Below, piece by piece: positions 26,307 through 35,358 of a stretch of DNA of 64,000 nt; position 1 is the stretch's first letter; the number at the start of each line of letters is the position of its first letter. Origin of the DNA: Prolixibacteraceae bacterium (GTDB lineage Bacteria > Bacteroidota > Bacteroidia > Bacteroidales > Prolixibacteraceae); the NCBI GenBank assembly GCA_003506435.1, contig DOAQ01000036.1, positions 62,001 through 126,000 of the forward strand, read 5' to 3'. The notes under the pieces are model-generated. The model saw nothing but the letters and a program-made list of their open reading frames with translations. It did not search any database and was not told the DNA's origin. A program made the position numbers and the translations under genes.

Positions 26307-27337
26307 GCAATAAAAAAGGGATAGGCAATCTTGATGACCCACGAATGCCTTTCGATTACAGCAAACGGGAATACGGAACAGTCCCGACCGACACGAAAAG
26401 GGCGCCATTTCAATGGGTATCGGAAGTAGCCTATAAAAATGTACACCGTATTGTTGCCCGCGGGTACGATACCACTGAGTTGATGGAAGAAGGTTATGGC
26501 GTTCCCGAAGTCCTTTTCGTTGACTTTCAGGCCAGAATGCCGTTGATTGAAGAAGCAAAAATGCTTAATTATGTGATGATCCTTGCCTTGGAAGACGGGC
26601 TATCGATGCCAGCCATGATGTCAAGAATTGTTGCCCAGTCGAAAACGTTCCTGACCCAGGCCTGCGGGGCGTCGATCCTCGCATTCGGTCATGCCTATGG
26701 CGCTTATTCGTCATTTGGCAACAGGCTCGAAGACTATCTTAAACGCGGTAAGGATGAAGGGAAAACTCTTCGGGAAATTGCAGAATTGCTGGTCAAAGAG
26801 AACCTTCACGACGAATCGCTGGGAGTTTCGTGCCTGATGCTGGAAGACCCGGCCGCAAAACGCATGATAGCAAGGGCTGAAAAACTTGGCATCGCAGGTG
26901 AGTATGTTACTTTCATGAAAGAGATCGTGGCCGCTGCTCAAAAAATCAGCGCCGAACCGGTTGATATTGATATGCTGGGCGCTACCGGAGCTACTATGAT
27001 GGACCTTGGGTTTTCTCCGGAAGCTACCTGGGCTATCCTGGCCTGCACCCGTGCTTTTGCCGCCGGGGCCCATTATATCGAAGAGATTGAAAGAGGTAAT
27101 TACACCAGGTTGGGGCAAACATTGACGCCAAAGGAATTTTATGATGGCCCTGAAGAATGCAAAGTCCCTTCACTTGATGATCGTGCCAGAAATGCGAAAC
27201 CCGCTCAGACCTATACTCCTGACGAATGGAAAAAAGCTTTTGAAGAAAGGAAAAAAATATTCGGCAGTGGTTTCTCAATTATCGAAGAGATTGAAGATCC
27301 CAGTAAAAAGACGGGCATCAAAAAAGTTGGGCACTAA
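26294..27337 (+). CDS. Citrate synthase-fold protein 2, atypical active site
   Basis: 347 residues, a distant paralogue of the preceding protein. VARGYDTTELMEEGYGVPEVLFVDF matches the early domain, AFGHAYGAYSSFGN the HGGA-like loop (H133 is displaced), EDPAAKRMIARAEKLG the DPR helix, and LGATGATMMDLGFSPEATWAILACTRAFAAGAH the C-terminal active-site block. The usual catalytic His and Asp positions look changed (D226 lies two residues from the expected place). Extra N-terminal (about 40) and C-terminal (about 60) extensions are present. Overlap with gene 25410 and a Shine-Dalgarno AAGGAG (26278-26283) point to coordinated synthesis. CoA-thioester handling is inferred from the neighbouring acylating dehydrogenase. 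Confidence 0.7.
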   Translation: MDDLSNKKGIGNLDDPRMPFDYSKREYGTVPTDTKRAPFQWVSEVAYKNVHRIVARGYDTTELMEEGYGVPEVLFVDFQARMPLIEEAKMLNYVMILALEDGLSMPAMMSRIVAQSKTFLTQACGASILAFGHAYGAYSSFGNRLEDYLKRGKDEGKTLREIAELLVKENLHDESLGVSCLMLEDPAAKRMIARAEKLGIAGEYVTFMKEIVAAAQKISAEPVDIDMLGATGATMMDLGFSPEATWAILACTRAFAAGAHYIEEIERGNYTRLGQTLTPKEFYDGPEECKVPSLDDRARNAKPAQTYTPDEWKKAFEERKKIFGSGFSIIEEIEDPSKKTGIKKVGH

Positions 27338-27375
27338 AGAATTTTGAAAAGTTTCACGTATTAAAAAATCATGTC

Positions 27376-28764
27376 ATGACTGATAACATTCAGGAAATGT
27401 ATATTAAAGCGAGAAAAGCTTTTAGGGAAATTGAATTCTGGCCACAGGAGAGAGTGGATGAAATGGTGGCTGCTGTCGGGTGGGAATTTCAAAAACCTTC
27501 AACAGCCCAGACACTGGCAAGACTTGCCGTTGATGAATCAGGAATTGGGGTTTATGAAGATAAAGTTGCCAAGATTCAAAATAAAACACGCGGGGTTATG
27601 CGCGACCTGATTGGGGAGAAAACCTGCGGACTGATAAGGGAAGACAAAGAAAAAGGCTTGAGGATATTTGCCAAACCAATTGGTGTGATTGCCAACGTGG
27701 TGCCTTGTACCAACCCCGAGTCGACGGTTTCCTGTATCGGGTTGAGTGTGCTGAAGACCCGAAATGCAATGATTGTTTCGCCTCATCCAAGAACCATGGG
27801 TAGTTCGTATCTGGCTGTTGAACACGGAAGAAAAGCGTTGGCTAAAGTTGGCGCACCGGTCGACTTGTTCCAGTGTGTAAAACATACCAGTCGCGAAATA
27901 ACACGGGAACTCATGACCGGATGCGATTTCGCGATGGCAACCGGCGGGGCAGCTTTGGTAAAGGTTGTTTACGAATCGGCAAAACCTTGCCACACGGTAG
28001 GCGCTGGAAATGTTATTTCAATTATTGACGAAACAGCCGACCTGAAAGTAGCCGCAGCTAAAATTGTCAAATCAAAAACAGCCAACAATTCGGCTTCATG
28101 TTCATCAGAAAATGCGGTTGCCATTGAAGCAAGTGTTTATGGTGAGATGATGGAAGCCCTGAAAAATGAAGGCGGGTATCTTTGCACTACCGAAGAAAGG
28201 GAAAAACTACGTAAATACATGTGGCCCGACGGAAAAGAATTAAACCGCGACATAGTTGCCCGTCCTGTGGCATATATTGCTGAACATGCCGGGATTATTA
28301 TTCCCGAAAAAACCAGGTTCCTCATGGTACTGGGAACAAAACCCGGCCCTGAAGACCGATTTTCAGGAGAAAAAATTTCACTTGTCCTCACGGTATGGAA
28401 ATGGACCGATTTTAGCGAAATGGTTGAACGAATGAAAGAAATGCAACGGTTTTCGGGCGAAGGCCATTCATCTTCAATTCATACCAACAGGGACGACCGC
28501 AAAATCGAACTCGCTCTTAAATCGAACGTTGGCAGGGTAAATTGCAATATGCCCCATGCGGCTGCAAATAGCGGGAGCTTTTTTAATGGCCAGCCGACAA
28601 CCGATTCACTCGGGTGTGGCACCTGGGCAGGAAACATGACCAGCGACAACATTAACTGGAGGCATTTTCTTAATTATACATGGTTGTCTGATCCAATTCC
28701 CGAACATATCCCAACCGATGAGGAATTATTTGGCGACTACCTGAGAAAATGGGGCAGGGATTAA
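27376..28764 (+). CDS. CoA-acylating aldehyde dehydrogenase (EutE/PduP/SauS-like)
   Basis: 462-residue NAD(P)-dependent dehydrogenase that interconverts an aldehyde and an acyl-CoA. KPIGVIANVVPCTNPESTVSCIG is the signature of the acylating subfamily, followed by a cofactor loop (MATGGAALVKVVYESAKPCHTVGAGN) and the catalytic cysteine C242 in NNSASCSSENAV. The adjoining GEGHSSSIHT and GRVNCNMPHAA motifs are also typical. No microcompartment-targeting extension or shell genes are seen. Close relatives act on acetaldehyde, propionaldehyde or sulfoacetaldehyde; the true substrate here is unknown. Next to two CoA-type citrate-synthase folds, it likely feeds or drains an acyl-CoA used by them. Confidence 0.85.
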   Translation: MTDNIQEMYIKARKAFREIEFWPQERVDEMVAAVGWEFQKPSTAQTLARLAVDESGIGVYEDKVAKIQNKTRGVMRDLIGEKTCGLIREDKEKGLRIFAKPIGVIANVVPCTNPESTVSCIGLSVLKTRNAMIVSPHPRTMGSSYLAVEHGRKALAKVGAPVDLFQCVKHTSREITRELMTGCDFAMATGGAALVKVVYESAKPCHTVGAGNVISIIDETADLKVAAAKIVKSKTANNSASCSSENAVAIEASVYGEMMEALKNEGGYLCTTEEREKLRKYMWPDGKELNRDIVARPVAYIAEHAGIIIPEKTRFLMVLGTKPGPEDRFSGEKISLVLTVWKWTDFSEMVERMKEMQRFSGEGHSSSIHTNRDDRKIELALKSNVGRVNCNMPHAAANSGSFFNGQPTTDSLGCGTWAGNMTSDNINWRHFLNYTWLSDPIPEHIPTDEELFGDYLRKWGRD

Positions 28765-28775
28765 ACGAAAGTTGA

Positions 28776-29492
28776 ATGATAAAGGCAGTAATCTTTGATT
28801 TTGGGCAAACGCTTGTCGATTCGGCCAGCGGTTTTCGCACGGCAGAAAAACAAGCAGAGCAAAGGTTGTTCGAGAATATCAGTCAGGTGGACTGGGACGA
28901 TTTTATTGACTGCTACCGCCGGATCCGGCGCCGGTTTGTCGGGAATTCCGATTTTTCGAGAATAGCCATGTGGAAGGAACTTTTTTCGGCTTTCGATCAG
29001 AAAGGCGATGAAATGCAGCTTAAACAGTGGGAGACCGAATACTGGGAAACGGTTAAAAACTGTACAAAGCCATTTCCTGAAACCGAATCGGTATTAGCCA
29101 GGCTCAAAACCATGTTTCGCCTTGCCGTCATTACTAATACACAGGGGCAAAGGGGGTCCGGTACACACCGGATTTCCCTGTTTCCTGAGATCGAAAAATA
29201 CCTTGATGTCCTGATTGTTTCAGGGGAATCAGGTATTCCTGCAAAACCCGATCCTGTTCCTTTTCTGCTTTGCCTTGAGAAACTTGGCGTAATCAATAAT
29301 GAGGCTGTGTTTGTAGGCGACGACTGGAACATCGATATGGTCGGGGCAAAAAATGCGGGGATACACCCAATTTGGCTGAAACACCACCTGGTAAAAAGGA
29401 ATTGGCCTGATGTTGAGGAAACGGTTCCGGTAATTACAAGTCTTGACCAATTAATTGATTCGAATGGTATGTTAAACTTTTATTCAGAATAA
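28776..29492 (+). CDS. HAD-superfamily hydrolase (subfamily IA-like)
   Basis: 238-residue HAD fold hydrolase. Motif I is FDFGQTLVDS, where the second Asp of the usual DxD is replaced by Gln (DFGQT), as in several HAD dehalogenase/phosphatase branches. Motif II is VITNTQG, motif III the lysine in PAKPDP, motif IV FVGDDWNIDMVGAKNAG. A helical cap lies between motifs I and II. The DFGQT variant leaves the general acid position without Asp, so phosphatase activity cannot be assumed. It ends one base before the alcohol dehydrogenase gene and likely dephosphorylates or cleaves a pathway intermediate. Confidence 0.75.
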   Translation: MIKAVIFDFGQTLVDSASGFRTAEKQAEQRLFENISQVDWDDFIDCYRRIRRRFVGNSDFSRIAMWKELFSAFDQKGDEMQLKQWETEYWETVKNCTKPFPETESVLARLKTMFRLAVITNTQGQRGSGTHRISLFPEIEKYLDVLIVSGESGIPAKPDPVPFLLCLEKLGVINNEAVFVGDDWNIDMVGAKNAGIHPIWLKHHLVKRNWPDVEETVPVITSLDQLIDSNGMLNFYSE

Positions 29493-29493
29493 A

Positions 29494-30591
29494 ATGACAG
29501 GGGAAAAAAGTAAAGCTGCAATATTTAGTGAAGTAGGGAAAGCGTTGGAAATCCGGGAATTTAACCTGCCTGACAAGATTGAAAAAGGAGCCGCCCTTTG
29601 CAAAGTAACTATGAGTACGATATGCGGTTCCGACCTTCACACCATCAATGGCAGGCGGAACGAGCCTCTGCCGTTGATTCTCGGTCATGAAATTATTGGT
29701 ACAATAGTAGCTCTGGGCGAAGGCTTGGAATACGATGGTCTTGGCAATAAACTGGCAATTGGTGACCGGGTTACATGGACCATTATGGCATCGTGCGGCA
29801 ATTGTTATTATTGCCGGAACGGACTGCCGCAAAAATGCGAAAAGCTGGCTAAATACGGGCATACATGTAGCACCCAGCCGCCCCATCTGACCGGTGGGTA
29901 TGCTGAATACATTTACCTGTTTAGCGGGACAGTGATTTATAAAATCCCGGAAAGTATTTCCGATGAAATAGCAACACCGGCAAATTGTGCATTATCGACA
30001 TCAATCAATGCAGTCGAAACAATTGGCTTACAGGAAGGCGAAACTGTACTCATTCAGGGGGCAGGGCTGTTGGGGCTGAACCTGGTGGCGCTGGCCGTTG
30101 AGGCAGGTGCAAAAAAAGTATTTATTACCGATGTGATGCAAAGCAGGCTGGATTTAGCAAAGCGCTTTGGAGCCCACGTGTGCCTGAATCTTAAAGACTT
30201 GTCTCCTGATGAAGTGGTGTCGCAAATCCGCGCTCATACAGGTGGTTATGGTGCCGATGTTGCCATTGAAGTTTGTGGCGTAAGCAAGGTCGTGCCTCAG
30301 GCTGTGCAGGCTTTACGTATCGGTGGGCGGTACCTTGTAGCAGGTTTGGTTACTCCCGGTAGCAATCTGGATATTGACGGTAATCAGTTGACACGAAAAT
30401 ACCTTACCGTAAAAGGTATCCACAACTATCATCCGAAACATCTCGGCATGGCTCTGAAGTTTCTTGAAAAATATTCGGGCAAGTATCCATTTGGTGAGTT
30501 AGTCGGAAAAGTATTTCCGCTCTCTCAAATCAATGAAGCCATTAAAGAAGCCTCGTCCGGCGAATTTGTGCGGGTTGGAGTAAGGACATAA
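29494..30591 (+). CDS. Zinc-binding alcohol dehydrogenase (phosphonate-catabolism-associated type)
   Basis: 365-residue medium-chain dehydrogenase. Catalytic zinc ligands in TICGSDLHTINGRR and LGHEIIG; structural zinc cysteines in SCGNCYYCRNGLPQKCEKL; Rossmann fold VLIQGAGLLGLNLVALAVEAGA. The pattern GDRVTWTIMASCGNCYYC with LAKYGH closely resembles, from memory, the family annotated as putative phosphonate-catabolism-associated alcohol dehydrogenase; this should be confirmed by search. It probably oxidises an alcohol to the aldehyde used by the acylating dehydrogenase upstream. The gene begins one base after the HAD stop. Confidence 0.8.
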   Translation: MTGEKSKAAIFSEVGKALEIREFNLPDKIEKGAALCKVTMSTICGSDLHTINGRRNEPLPLILGHEIIGTIVALGEGLEYDGLGNKLAIGDRVTWTIMASCGNCYYCRNGLPQKCEKLAKYGHTCSTQPPHLTGGYAEYIYLFSGTVIYKIPESISDEIATPANCALSTSINAVETIGLQEGETVLIQGAGLLGLNLVALAVEAGAKKVFITDVMQSRLDLAKRFGAHVCLNLKDLSPDEVVSQIRAHTGGYGADVAIEVCGVSKVVPQAVQALRIGGRYLVAGLVTPGSNLDIDGNQLTRKYLTVKGIHNYHPKHLGMALKFLEKYSGKYPFGELVGKVFPLSQINEAIKEASSGEFVRVGVRT

Positions 30592-30630
30592 GTCTTGATG
30601 ATTTAAAAACCGGAGAAAGATCAAAATAAA

Positions 30631-31479
30631 TTGACACATAGTATTATATATGCTCTGATCAGTATGTTCTTTGCAGGGGCAACCGATACATTGTTAAAAA
30701 AGCAAGCAATGAGCAATCATTCCCAAGGCCAGTTTATGGTGGTGGCAGGATTCGTTTGGTCTTCAGTTTTTATTATTTCAGCTCTTTTTCAAGGACAATA
30801 CCTTCCCTCCGGGGAAACCATAAAGTGGGCATTGACCATAGGTGTTTTGTCAGCCCTTGCAAACTACATGTTGATTTACAGCATGCGCAAGTTAGAGGCA
30901 GGCGTAGCTTCTACAATCTATCGTCTTAATCTGGCTATAGCTGCAATAATTGCTTTTATCTTTCTGGCTGAAACCATTAATTTTTTAAAAATTTCAGGCC
31001 TTGTATTAGCCTGTATAGCTGTTTTTTGCTTTGCACAACATCAACGAAAAATAGTTACTAAAGGGGTATGGCCTATGTTGTTGCTGGTTCTGATTGCCAG
31101 TTTTTTACGTGCTGTTTATGGAATCTCTTATAAAATTGCGCTGGGCGATGGCGTACAATATCTGTGGTTTTTGTCCGGGCCGGGTCTGGGATGGGTTATT
31201 TTAGGAACACTGACTTCATTTAGAAGTAATGGTGTGAAAATACCCGGCGAGATCATATTCCGGGGCGCTGCTTCCGGTGTCCTGTTGAGCGGGTTGGTGT
31301 TTTTTTTCGCGAAAGCATTGAAATTCGGACAAGCCAGCGTTATCATACCTGTTTCTCAAATGAGTTTTGTTGTTACTGCTTTATTGGCATGGTTGTTTCT
31401 TGGAGAAAAATTTTCAGCCAGAAAAATTCTGGGGATGGGCCTCGCCTGTATTAGCATTTTATTTCTTAGTCAGAGTTGA
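30631..31479 (+). CDS. EamA/DMT-family permease
   Basis: 282-residue membrane protein with about ten hydrophobic helices in two EamA repeats (IIYALISMFFAGATDTLLKK; SFLRAVYGISYKIALGDG). The likely start is TTG at 30631, because the first ATG (30664) would cut into helix 1. It is the last gene of the run that starts at 24099 and overlaps or abuts the next reading frame. Drug/metabolite transporters of this type export small metabolites; here it may export a side product of the pathway or another nutrient. Substrate unknown. Confidence 0.78.
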   Translation: MTHSIIYALISMFFAGATDTLLKKQAMSNHSQGQFMVVAGFVWSSVFIISALFQGQYLPSGETIKWALTIGVLSALANYMLIYSMRKLEAGVASTIYRLNLAIAAIIAFIFLAETINFLKISGLVLACIAVFCFAQHQRKIVTKGVWPMLLLVLIASFLRAVYGISYKIALGDGVQYLWFLSGPGLGWVILGTLTSFRSNGVKIPGEIIFRGAASGVLLSGLVFFFAKALKFGQASVIIPVSQMSFVVTALLAWLFLGEKFSARKILGMGLACISILFLSQS

Positions 31480-31508
31480 TTATCAATAGTTTTATATTTT
31501 TTTTAATC

Positions 31509-33128
31509 ATGATAAATATTTTAAGGGTAATTAAACGTGGGATAAGTGTCAAAATCTTTGTCGCCTACGTAGCGCCAAAATACAAATACCTGTCATTTAT
31601 GATAGGATTTCTATGCTTTGCCCCCGGAATCCGGCTTTTTGCTCAACCTCTGGAAATTGGTAACCGCAGGCAGGTCTTCATTGATGAAAAATTTCTTGCC
31701 GAATCGAAGGGCGTGGAGTTTATAGTCCATCAACCCCAAAAAACAGGAGAGTGGACAATTAAACCAGAGTATGCCTGGGAAGCTGGAGGCATTGGACCGT
31801 ACAGTTCTGTTCTGAAGGTCGATGATACCTATCACATGTGGTATCACGCAATGGCCTCTGTTCAATGGAATATCGATAAAAAAAGCGGAGCTATATGCTA
31901 TGCTCAGTCAAAAGATGGGATTCACTGGGAAAAGCCTGTATTGGGCCTGGTTGAATTCGACGGGAATAAAGAAAACAATATTGTACTCGGACATGGTGCT
32001 GCTGATGTATATATTGGACAGGACGGAGGTATGGTTTTTATCGATCCAAACGCTCCTGATGACAGAAAATTCAACCTTCCCATACGTGTTGAAAAAAAAG
32101 GAGAAACTTTTCACATTTTTTCCTCTCCTGACGGCATCCATTGGAAATTAACGTACCGTTCTGTACTTGGAGTCAACACAAAGTTTCACCTTGATACTCA
32201 AAATGTAATTTTCTGGGACAATCAGGCCAACAAATACATCATTTATGGTCGCGGGCCATCCCGGTCAGAAAGATCTATTTTTCGCGTCGAAGCCGATCAG
32301 ATTGATCGGTTTTCCCTTATTAAGGAACTTCCCCTTGTCCTTTCTCCTGACAGCCTGGATTTATCTATTGGACAAACTCCTGTTGTCGATTATTATATGA
32401 GTGCCGCAATAAAATACCCTTGGGCTGACAATGCATACTACATGTTTCCTACTGCCTATTTTCACTATATACCGGGAACTCTTTCTGAATTCCGTGAGGA
32501 GGTACCAAAGAACGCAGGGCCACTCGACACACAGTTTACAGCCAGTACCGATGGTGTAAATTGGCAACGTTACGGACGACAACCTTTCATTGGACTAGGA
32601 ATGAAAGGAGAATTTGATTGGGCATCGGCACGTATGTTTTACGGGATAGTACCTGCAGTGAATGGACGCGAAATATACATGTATTATCGTGCAAGTGATT
32701 GGCTGCACGGTTGGGATCGTGACGAAAAAAATAAACAACTGCTAACAACTGCAGGGTTGGGAGCAAGTCAGAATATTGCAGTTATCAGCCGGATTGTGCT
32801 CCGTATGGATGGTTTTGTTTCACTAAGAGGTGCATACACCGGCGGTGAATTCACAACGCCGTTACTTAAATTTGAAGGCAATAAACTGTTTCTGAATGTT
32901 AACACTTCTGCCACAGGTATTGTAAGGGTTGGGATTATTGATATGAATGGCAATCCTGTCGAGGGTTACCGCATGGAAGATTGCGATCGTATACATACTG
33001 CAAATGAAATTAATCGTGTTGTAAGTTGGGGCGGGAATAACGATGTTTCCATTTTTGCAGGCAAAGCTATCCGCCTGCGCTTTGAGATACGCAATGCCGA
33101 TTTGTTTGCTTTTCAATTTAAAGACTAA
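31509..33128 (+). CDS. Secreted five-bladed beta-propeller (GH43/GH32-like) protein
   Basis: About 539 residues. Repeated S-x-DG-x-x-W strands (SKDGIHWEKP, SSPDGIHWKL, STDGVNWQRYG) plus HMWYHAM and GEIYMYYRAS-like strands indicate a furanosidase-type propeller as in families GH32, GH43 or GH130, and a C-terminal beta-sandwich (about 440-535) follows. The catalytic acids could not be placed, so activity is uncertain. Start choice: ATG 31509 carries a hydrophobic signal ending LFAQ at about residue 46, an unusually long n-region; TTG 31476 and ATG 31599 are alternatives. It begins the enzyme block that runs to 49128. Confidence 0.6.
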   Translation: MINILRVIKRGISVKIFVAYVAPKYKYLSFMIGFLCFAPGIRLFAQPLEIGNRRQVFIDEKFLAESKGVEFIVHQPQKTGEWTIKPEYAWEAGGIGPYSSVLKVDDTYHMWYHAMASVQWNIDKKSGAICYAQSKDGIHWEKPVLGLVEFDGNKENNIVLGHGAADVYIGQDGGMVFIDPNAPDDRKFNLPIRVEKKGETFHIFSSPDGIHWKLTYRSVLGVNTKFHLDTQNVIFWDNQANKYIIYGRGPSRSERSIFRVEADQIDRFSLIKELPLVLSPDSLDLSIGQTPVVDYYMSAAIKYPWADNAYYMFPTAYFHYIPGTLSEFREEVPKNAGPLDTQFTASTDGVNWQRYGRQPFIGLGMKGEFDWASARMFYGIVPAVNGREIYMYYRASDWLHGWDRDEKNKQLLTTAGLGASQNIAVISRIVLRMDGFVSLRGAYTGGEFTTPLLKFEGNKLFLNVNTSATGIVRVGIIDMNGNPVEGYRMEDCDRIHTANEINRVVSWGGNNDVSIFAGKAIRLRFEIRNADLFAFQFKD

Positions 33129-33212
33129 TTAAAAAAGAGATGGGAAGAACTTTAAGGGTCAATCTGTGGACCTATTCCAAAGAGCCATATTAATTTAAAA
33201 ACACTTTTTAAA

Positions 33213-34124
33213 ATGAAAAAAATATTATTCATTATTGTTTCAATAATTGTTGCATCGTTTCTGTTTGATGCTTGCAGCAATTCTTCTGTGAAAACCAACC
33301 GCCTGGTGATTATTGCCCTGGACGGTATCAGTGTTGAAGGTTTTAATACTGCAAAGCACCCTCGATTGGACCAACTTATTGCCGAAGGTGTTTTGTCTCT
33401 TGATACGCGGAACGTGATGCCTTCCGTAACTTTGCCCAACTGGACCAGCCATTTAACGGGCAGCGGTCCCGAACAACACGGAGTGGTCAACAATAAGTGG
33501 GAATTGGACAGCATCAAATTACCTCCCGTAGAAAAAGACAGCAAAGGGTATTATCCTTCCATATTTAAAATTCTGAAAGAACAGGTTCCGGGCATCAAAA
33601 CTGCTTTTTATTATAACTGGGCCAAATTAATTGAACCCTATAATCAGGAATATTTGGATGAATCCAGTTTTGAGGAAGGCGATGGTTACCTGGTAAACTA
33701 TGGTAAAGCTTTCGACTTCATCGTAAACAATAAGGAAAAACCAACTTTTGTGTTTTTGTATTCTGTACATACCGACCATGCCGGGCATCGGTTTGGCTGG
33801 ATGTCGCCGGAGTATATCGCTTCCATTGAAGAAGCTGATGTTCATATTGGCGAATTTCTGGAGAGGCTTAAAACCGAAGGCTTGTATGAAAATACTCATT
33901 TTATGTTCCTGACTGATCACGGAGGAATCGGGAAAGGACATGGTGGCGTTAGTACAACCGAAATGATAGTGCCCTGGTCGATTACCGGTACGGGTATAAA
34001 AAGCGGTGAAAAGCTCACCGAGCCAAACAATACAGTGAATACTGCTGCTACTATTGCATACCTGTTTGGTTGCAAACCTCCGCTCTCGTGGACAGGCGAG
34101 GTTCCGGCAACAATATTCAAATAG
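33213..34124 (+). CDS. Type I phosphodiesterase/nucleotide pyrophosphatase (ENPP-like) lipoprotein
   Basis: 303-residue alkaline-phosphatase-superfamily phosphodiesterase. Lipoprotein signal IIVASFLFDAC. Metal and nucleophile motifs: IIALDGIS (Asp), MPSVTLPNWTSHLTGSGP with candidate nucleophile T73, VHTDHAGHRFGW (Asp, His), and LTDHGGIGKGHGG (Asp-His, His). This is the ENPP layout, whose members cleave phosphodiester or pyrophosphate bonds. It is shorter than typical ENPPs (about 400) but complete in motifs. It sits directly before a PHP phosphoesterase, suggesting successive phosphodiester and phosphomonoester cleavage. Confidence 0.87.
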   Translation: MKKILFIIVSIIVASFLFDACSNSSVKTNRLVIIALDGISVEGFNTAKHPRLDQLIAEGVLSLDTRNVMPSVTLPNWTSHLTGSGPEQHGVVNNKWELDSIKLPPVEKDSKGYYPSIFKILKEQVPGIKTAFYYNWAKLIEPYNQEYLDESSFEEGDGYLVNYGKAFDFIVNNKEKPTFVFLYSVHTDHAGHRFGWMSPEYIASIEEADVHIGEFLERLKTEGLYENTHFMFLTDHGGIGKGHGGVSTTEMIVPWSITGTGIKSGEKLTEPNNTVNTAATIAYLFGCKPPLSWTGEVPATIFK

Positions 34125-34186
34125 GGAAGCACATATTTGAAGTGTATTTTTAGGATTAGAGTTTAAACAAGTTTAAAAATAGAACG

Positions 34187-35290
34187 ATGAAAATTAGAAT
34201 CAGTTTTCTTTTTATTGCTTTACTGTTCGCACAGGCAGCCATTTCTCAGCAATTGGAGAATCTAAATATTATCGAAGTTAAAAACCTGCGGAAAGTTCGG
34301 GCCCGCCATGAAATTAAAATACCGGACATATCTGGTTACAATACGTTAAAATGCGATTTTCATATTCACACCTTGTTTTCTGACGGGACCGTATGGCCTA
34401 CCACCAGGGTTGACGAGGCATGGCAGGAAGGATTAGATGCCATTGCAATTACCGACCACATCGAAAATCAACCAAAAAACAAATCCCTTGTGGGCGACAA
34501 TAATACTTCGTTTGATTTGGCTGTTGACATAGCCAAAGAAAGAGGGATCATCCTGATACGGGGCGGGGAAATCAGCCGGCACATGCCTCCCGGACACCTC
34601 AACGCAATTTTCCTGAAGGACGTGAACGCTGTCGATGTGCCCGATTTTAACGATGCCATCAACGAAGCAGTTAAGCAGGGGGCGTTTGTTTTCTGGAACC
34701 ATCCGGGATGGAAAAGGCATCAGCCCGATACCTGCAAAATGTTTCCTATCCATCAGGAATTGATTAAATCCGGGAAAATAAAAGGCATTGAAGTGTTTAA
34801 CGCGAAAGATTGGTATCCGGTTGCCTTGGGATGGTGTCTGGAATACGGGCTGACCATGATGGGCAATTCCGATATTCACGGGATTGTTTCGCATACATAC
34901 GACCTTGAGAACGGCCACCGCCCGATAACGCTTGTTTTTTCAGCGGGCAAGGATGAGGATTCAATTAAAGAGGCTTTGTTTGCAGGACGTACTGCTATTT
35001 ATTTCGGCGATAATCTGATTGGGAAGGAGGAATTCCTCGATGCAATTTTTAAGGCCTCAGTGAATATCGAAAAAATGGGACTGGCTGACTCAAAAGGCCG
35101 GATGCTTTACAAGGTCAGAAATTCTTCATGTATACCTTTTTACATGGAAGATTCCAAAGGCGAAAAAATGACGATCCCTGCCGACGGGAGTTTTATTTTC
35201 TACTTTAACGAAAATGGAAAATACGATGTAAGGGTTACCAATCTGATTACCGGAGTTGAAAAAGACCTCGAAGTCAGATTAGATTTATGA
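34187..35290 (+). CDS. Secreted PHP-domain phosphoesterase (second)
   Basis: 367 residues with signal peptide ISFLFIALLFAQAAISQ. PHP motifs KCDFHIHTLFSDGT, ITDHIE, WNHPGWKRH and GNSDIHG are all present. A C-terminal beta domain (about 285-365: SSCIPFYMEDSKGEKMTIPADG) resembles the accessory domain of PHP phosphodiesterases from organophosphate degraders (from memory, unverified). It is a close paralogue of the protein at 40381, and these two PHP genes bracket the DUF4838 and GH97-PHP genes. Confidence 0.85.
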   Translation: MKIRISFLFIALLFAQAAISQQLENLNIIEVKNLRKVRARHEIKIPDISGYNTLKCDFHIHTLFSDGTVWPTTRVDEAWQEGLDAIAITDHIENQPKNKSLVGDNNTSFDLAVDIAKERGIILIRGGEISRHMPPGHLNAIFLKDVNAVDVPDFNDAINEAVKQGAFVFWNHPGWKRHQPDTCKMFPIHQELIKSGKIKGIEVFNAKDWYPVALGWCLEYGLTMMGNSDIHGIVSHTYDLENGHRPITLVFSAGKDEDSIKEALFAGRTAIYFGDNLIGKEEFLDAIFKASVNIEKMGLADSKGRMLYKVRNSSCIPFYMEDSKGEKMTIPADGSFIFYFNENGKYDVRVTNLITGVEKDLEVRLDL

Positions 35291-35358
35291 TCATTTGTGT
35301 GAGATGACGAGATATTTTTATTAGTTCTAACAACGAATAAAGCCTAACACATATTCAA

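Noticed and set aside
27376..28764. Bacterial microcompartment (EutE/PduP-type dehydrogenase)
   Set aside because: No shell protein genes, and no targeting helix at the N-terminus.
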